Assembly (NCBI GenBank): GCA_943355055.1
Contig: CALREA010000007.1
Span: 1-39,787 of the forward strand
DNA from: Candidatus Peribacteria bacterium
GTDB taxonomy: Bacteria > Patescibacteriota > Gracilibacteria > UBA1369 > UBA12463
Reading direction: 5' to 3'
Length of the DNA: 39,787 bases
Shown: positions 38,898-39,787 of the stretch, one piece after another
Layout of the letters: each line of letters begins with the position of its first letter
How positions within the stretch are numbered: position 1 is the stretch's first letter
The notes under the pieces: model-generated
The model's input: only the letters and a program-made list of their open reading frames with translations
Databases searched by the model: none
What the model was told of the DNA's origin: nothing
Made by a program: the position numbers and the translations under genes

Positions 38898-39787
38898 TTA
38901 TAGCGCGACATTCGTCGCCTCGAACACTTCCTCCATAGTAGTTAATCCCTGGAGAACCTTCAAAATGCCATCTTCCTGCATGGTGATCATACCCTTTTTC
39001 CGTGCAGCCTCGAATAACTTCGGTGCGCTCGTCTTGGCCAAGATTAGCTCCTGCATTTCGGAATCAATCGTAATAATTTCCACAATAACTACGCGTCCTT
39101 TGAATCCCGTGTTGCTACATTTTTCGCAGCCTTTTCCTATGAGTATATCCGTCGGCATTGTTGCCAGCGCCGGAATTTTCACAGTAATATCAGGAACCAC
39201 ACCTCGAATCGTCTCAACATCCTTGGCAAATTTCGCCTTTTCATCCTCGGTCATCGGACGCTTTTCCGCACACGCACAGAGTTTTCGCACCAACCGCTGC
39301 GCGATAATCGTATGCAACGCGGGGGCAATAATAAACTCCGGCAATCCCATATTCACAATACGAGGAATCGACTCTACCGCGCTGTTGGTATGAATGGTCG
39401 ACAACATCACATGGCCCGTCAGTGCCGCTTGCGCGGCCACCGTCGCCGTCTCCAGATCACGAATCTCCCCCACCATCACCACGTCCGGATCCTGACGCAA
39501 AATCGTGCGCAGACCCCCGGCAAAATCATACCCATGCGTGACATCAATCTGACTCTGTGAAATTCCCGTCAGGTGATATTCGATCGGATCCTCCAGTGTA
39601 ATCACTTTCGCATCCGGCTGATTAAATTTTCCCAGCAACGAGTACAGCGTCGTCGTTTTTCCTGATCCGGTAGGCCCCGTCACCAAGATCATCCCGTGTG
39701 ACAATGTGGACAATTTTTCCATTTTTTCCAAATACGCCCCCTGAAATCCCATATCTTTAAACTCCAACAGTGACCTTCCGCTGTCCA
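38898..39787 (-). CDS. pilB: PilB/GspE-type assembly ATPase (partial, N-terminus off window)
   Basis: About 296 codons are visible; the frame is open to the right edge (DSGRSLLEFKDMGF before the first internal Met). Hexameric ATPase that powers type IV pilus extension at the cytoplasmic membrane. Motifs: Walker A GPTGSGKTTTLY, Asp box ITLEDPIEYHLTGISQSQID, Walker B QDPDVVMVGEIRDLETA, His box GHVMLSTIHTN, then a four-Cys zinc site (CAC near 'LVRKLCACAEK' and CEKC). PilB rather than PilT, based on the zinc-site insertion and LEDPIEY. It probably serves the same pilus as the minor pilins at the left edge. Confidence 0.92.
   Translation of the reverse strand, partial: DSGRSLLEFKDMGFQGAYLEKMEKLSTLSHGMILVTGPTGSGKTTTLYSLLGKFNQPDAKVITLEDPIEYHLTGISQSQIDVTHGYDFAGGLRTILRQDPDVVMVGEIRDLETATVAAQAALTGHVMLSTIHTNSAVESIPRIVNMGLPEFIIAPALHTIIAQRLVRKLCACAEKRPMTEDEKAKFAKDVETIRGVVPDITVKIPALATMPTDILIGKGCEKCSNTGFKGRVVIVEIITIDSEMQELILAKTSAPKLFEAARKKGMITMQEDGILKVLQGLTTMEEVFEATNVAL

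Noticed and set aside
1-39787. Alternative genetic code (TGA as Gly or Trp)
   Set aside because: TGA ends several well-defined genes (e.g. the antitoxin at 7445, the glycosyltransferase at 35355, xerC at 27460) and no conserved domain needs TGA as sense.
1-39787. CRISPR array or prophage
   Set aside because: No regularly spaced repeats, Cas proteins or phage structural genes were seen; the single Xer recombinase looks like the housekeeping type.

Overview
The window looks like a chromosomal segment of a small-genome bacterium. The compact gene set, short intergenic gaps, divergent versions of core proteins and type IV pilus genes at both edges suggest the Patescibacteria/CPR, and the biosynthetic capacity would fit a Peregrinibacteria-like lineage. 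The lineage is inferred from gene style, not from a marker-gene phylogeny. TGA acts as a stop, so this is not the TGA=Gly code of Gracilibacteria/Absconditabacteria.

Layout: 1-1766 (-) holds three prepilin-type genes, the last one running off the left edge. 1979-6789 (+) is a GC-richer pair with clear Shine-Dalgarno sites: an Asp-rich lipoprotein and a large secreted M23 peptidase with LGFP-like and MopE-type metal-binding repeats. 7113-7698 is a Phd/RelE-type toxin-antitoxin pair. 7704-13182 holds a PcrA/UvrD helicase, a hypothetical gene, a nonsense-interrupted ribbon-helix-helix gene, tRNA-Cys, an L,D-transpeptidase and a small exported protein.

The centrepiece is 13212-22258 (-): a complete T-box riboswitch with an arginine (CGC) specifier, followed by argG, an AOTCase/SOTCase-type carbamoyltransferase, an unknown P-loop protein, argC, argD, argB, an AstE/aspartoacylase-like deacylase and argH. 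The carbamoyltransferase has Ser at the position that separates acetyl- from succinyl-ornithine enzymes. Together with the deacylase this suggests that carbamoylation happens on an N-acylated (possibly N-succinylated) intermediate, which is deacylated afterwards. No N-acylglutamate-forming enzyme is recognisable in the cluster, so the P-loop protein is the unexplained member.

22512-29406 holds two small hypothetical genes, nrdR, a MITE-like element with 22-bp inverted ends, dgt, a second toxin-antitoxin pair followed by a free-standing copy of the antitoxin's C-terminal tail, xerC/D, ftsE without ftsX, and a purM-like gene. 29523-33890 holds dprA, lspA, ftsW/rodA and murG. 34054-37594 is a tightly packed module of a glycosyltransferase, two membrane proteins, a LemA-like protein and a variant Ser/Thr kinase. 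It is followed by lexA with an inverted-repeat operator inside its promoter, tRNA-Thr, and the C-terminal part of a PilB/GspE ATPase.

A recurring signal is a -10 box (TATAAT, TATAGT, TATACT or TACAAT) exactly 6 nt before the start codon, seen at seven gene starts. It implies that leaderless mRNAs are common here, in contrast to the Shine-Dalgarno-led GC-rich block.
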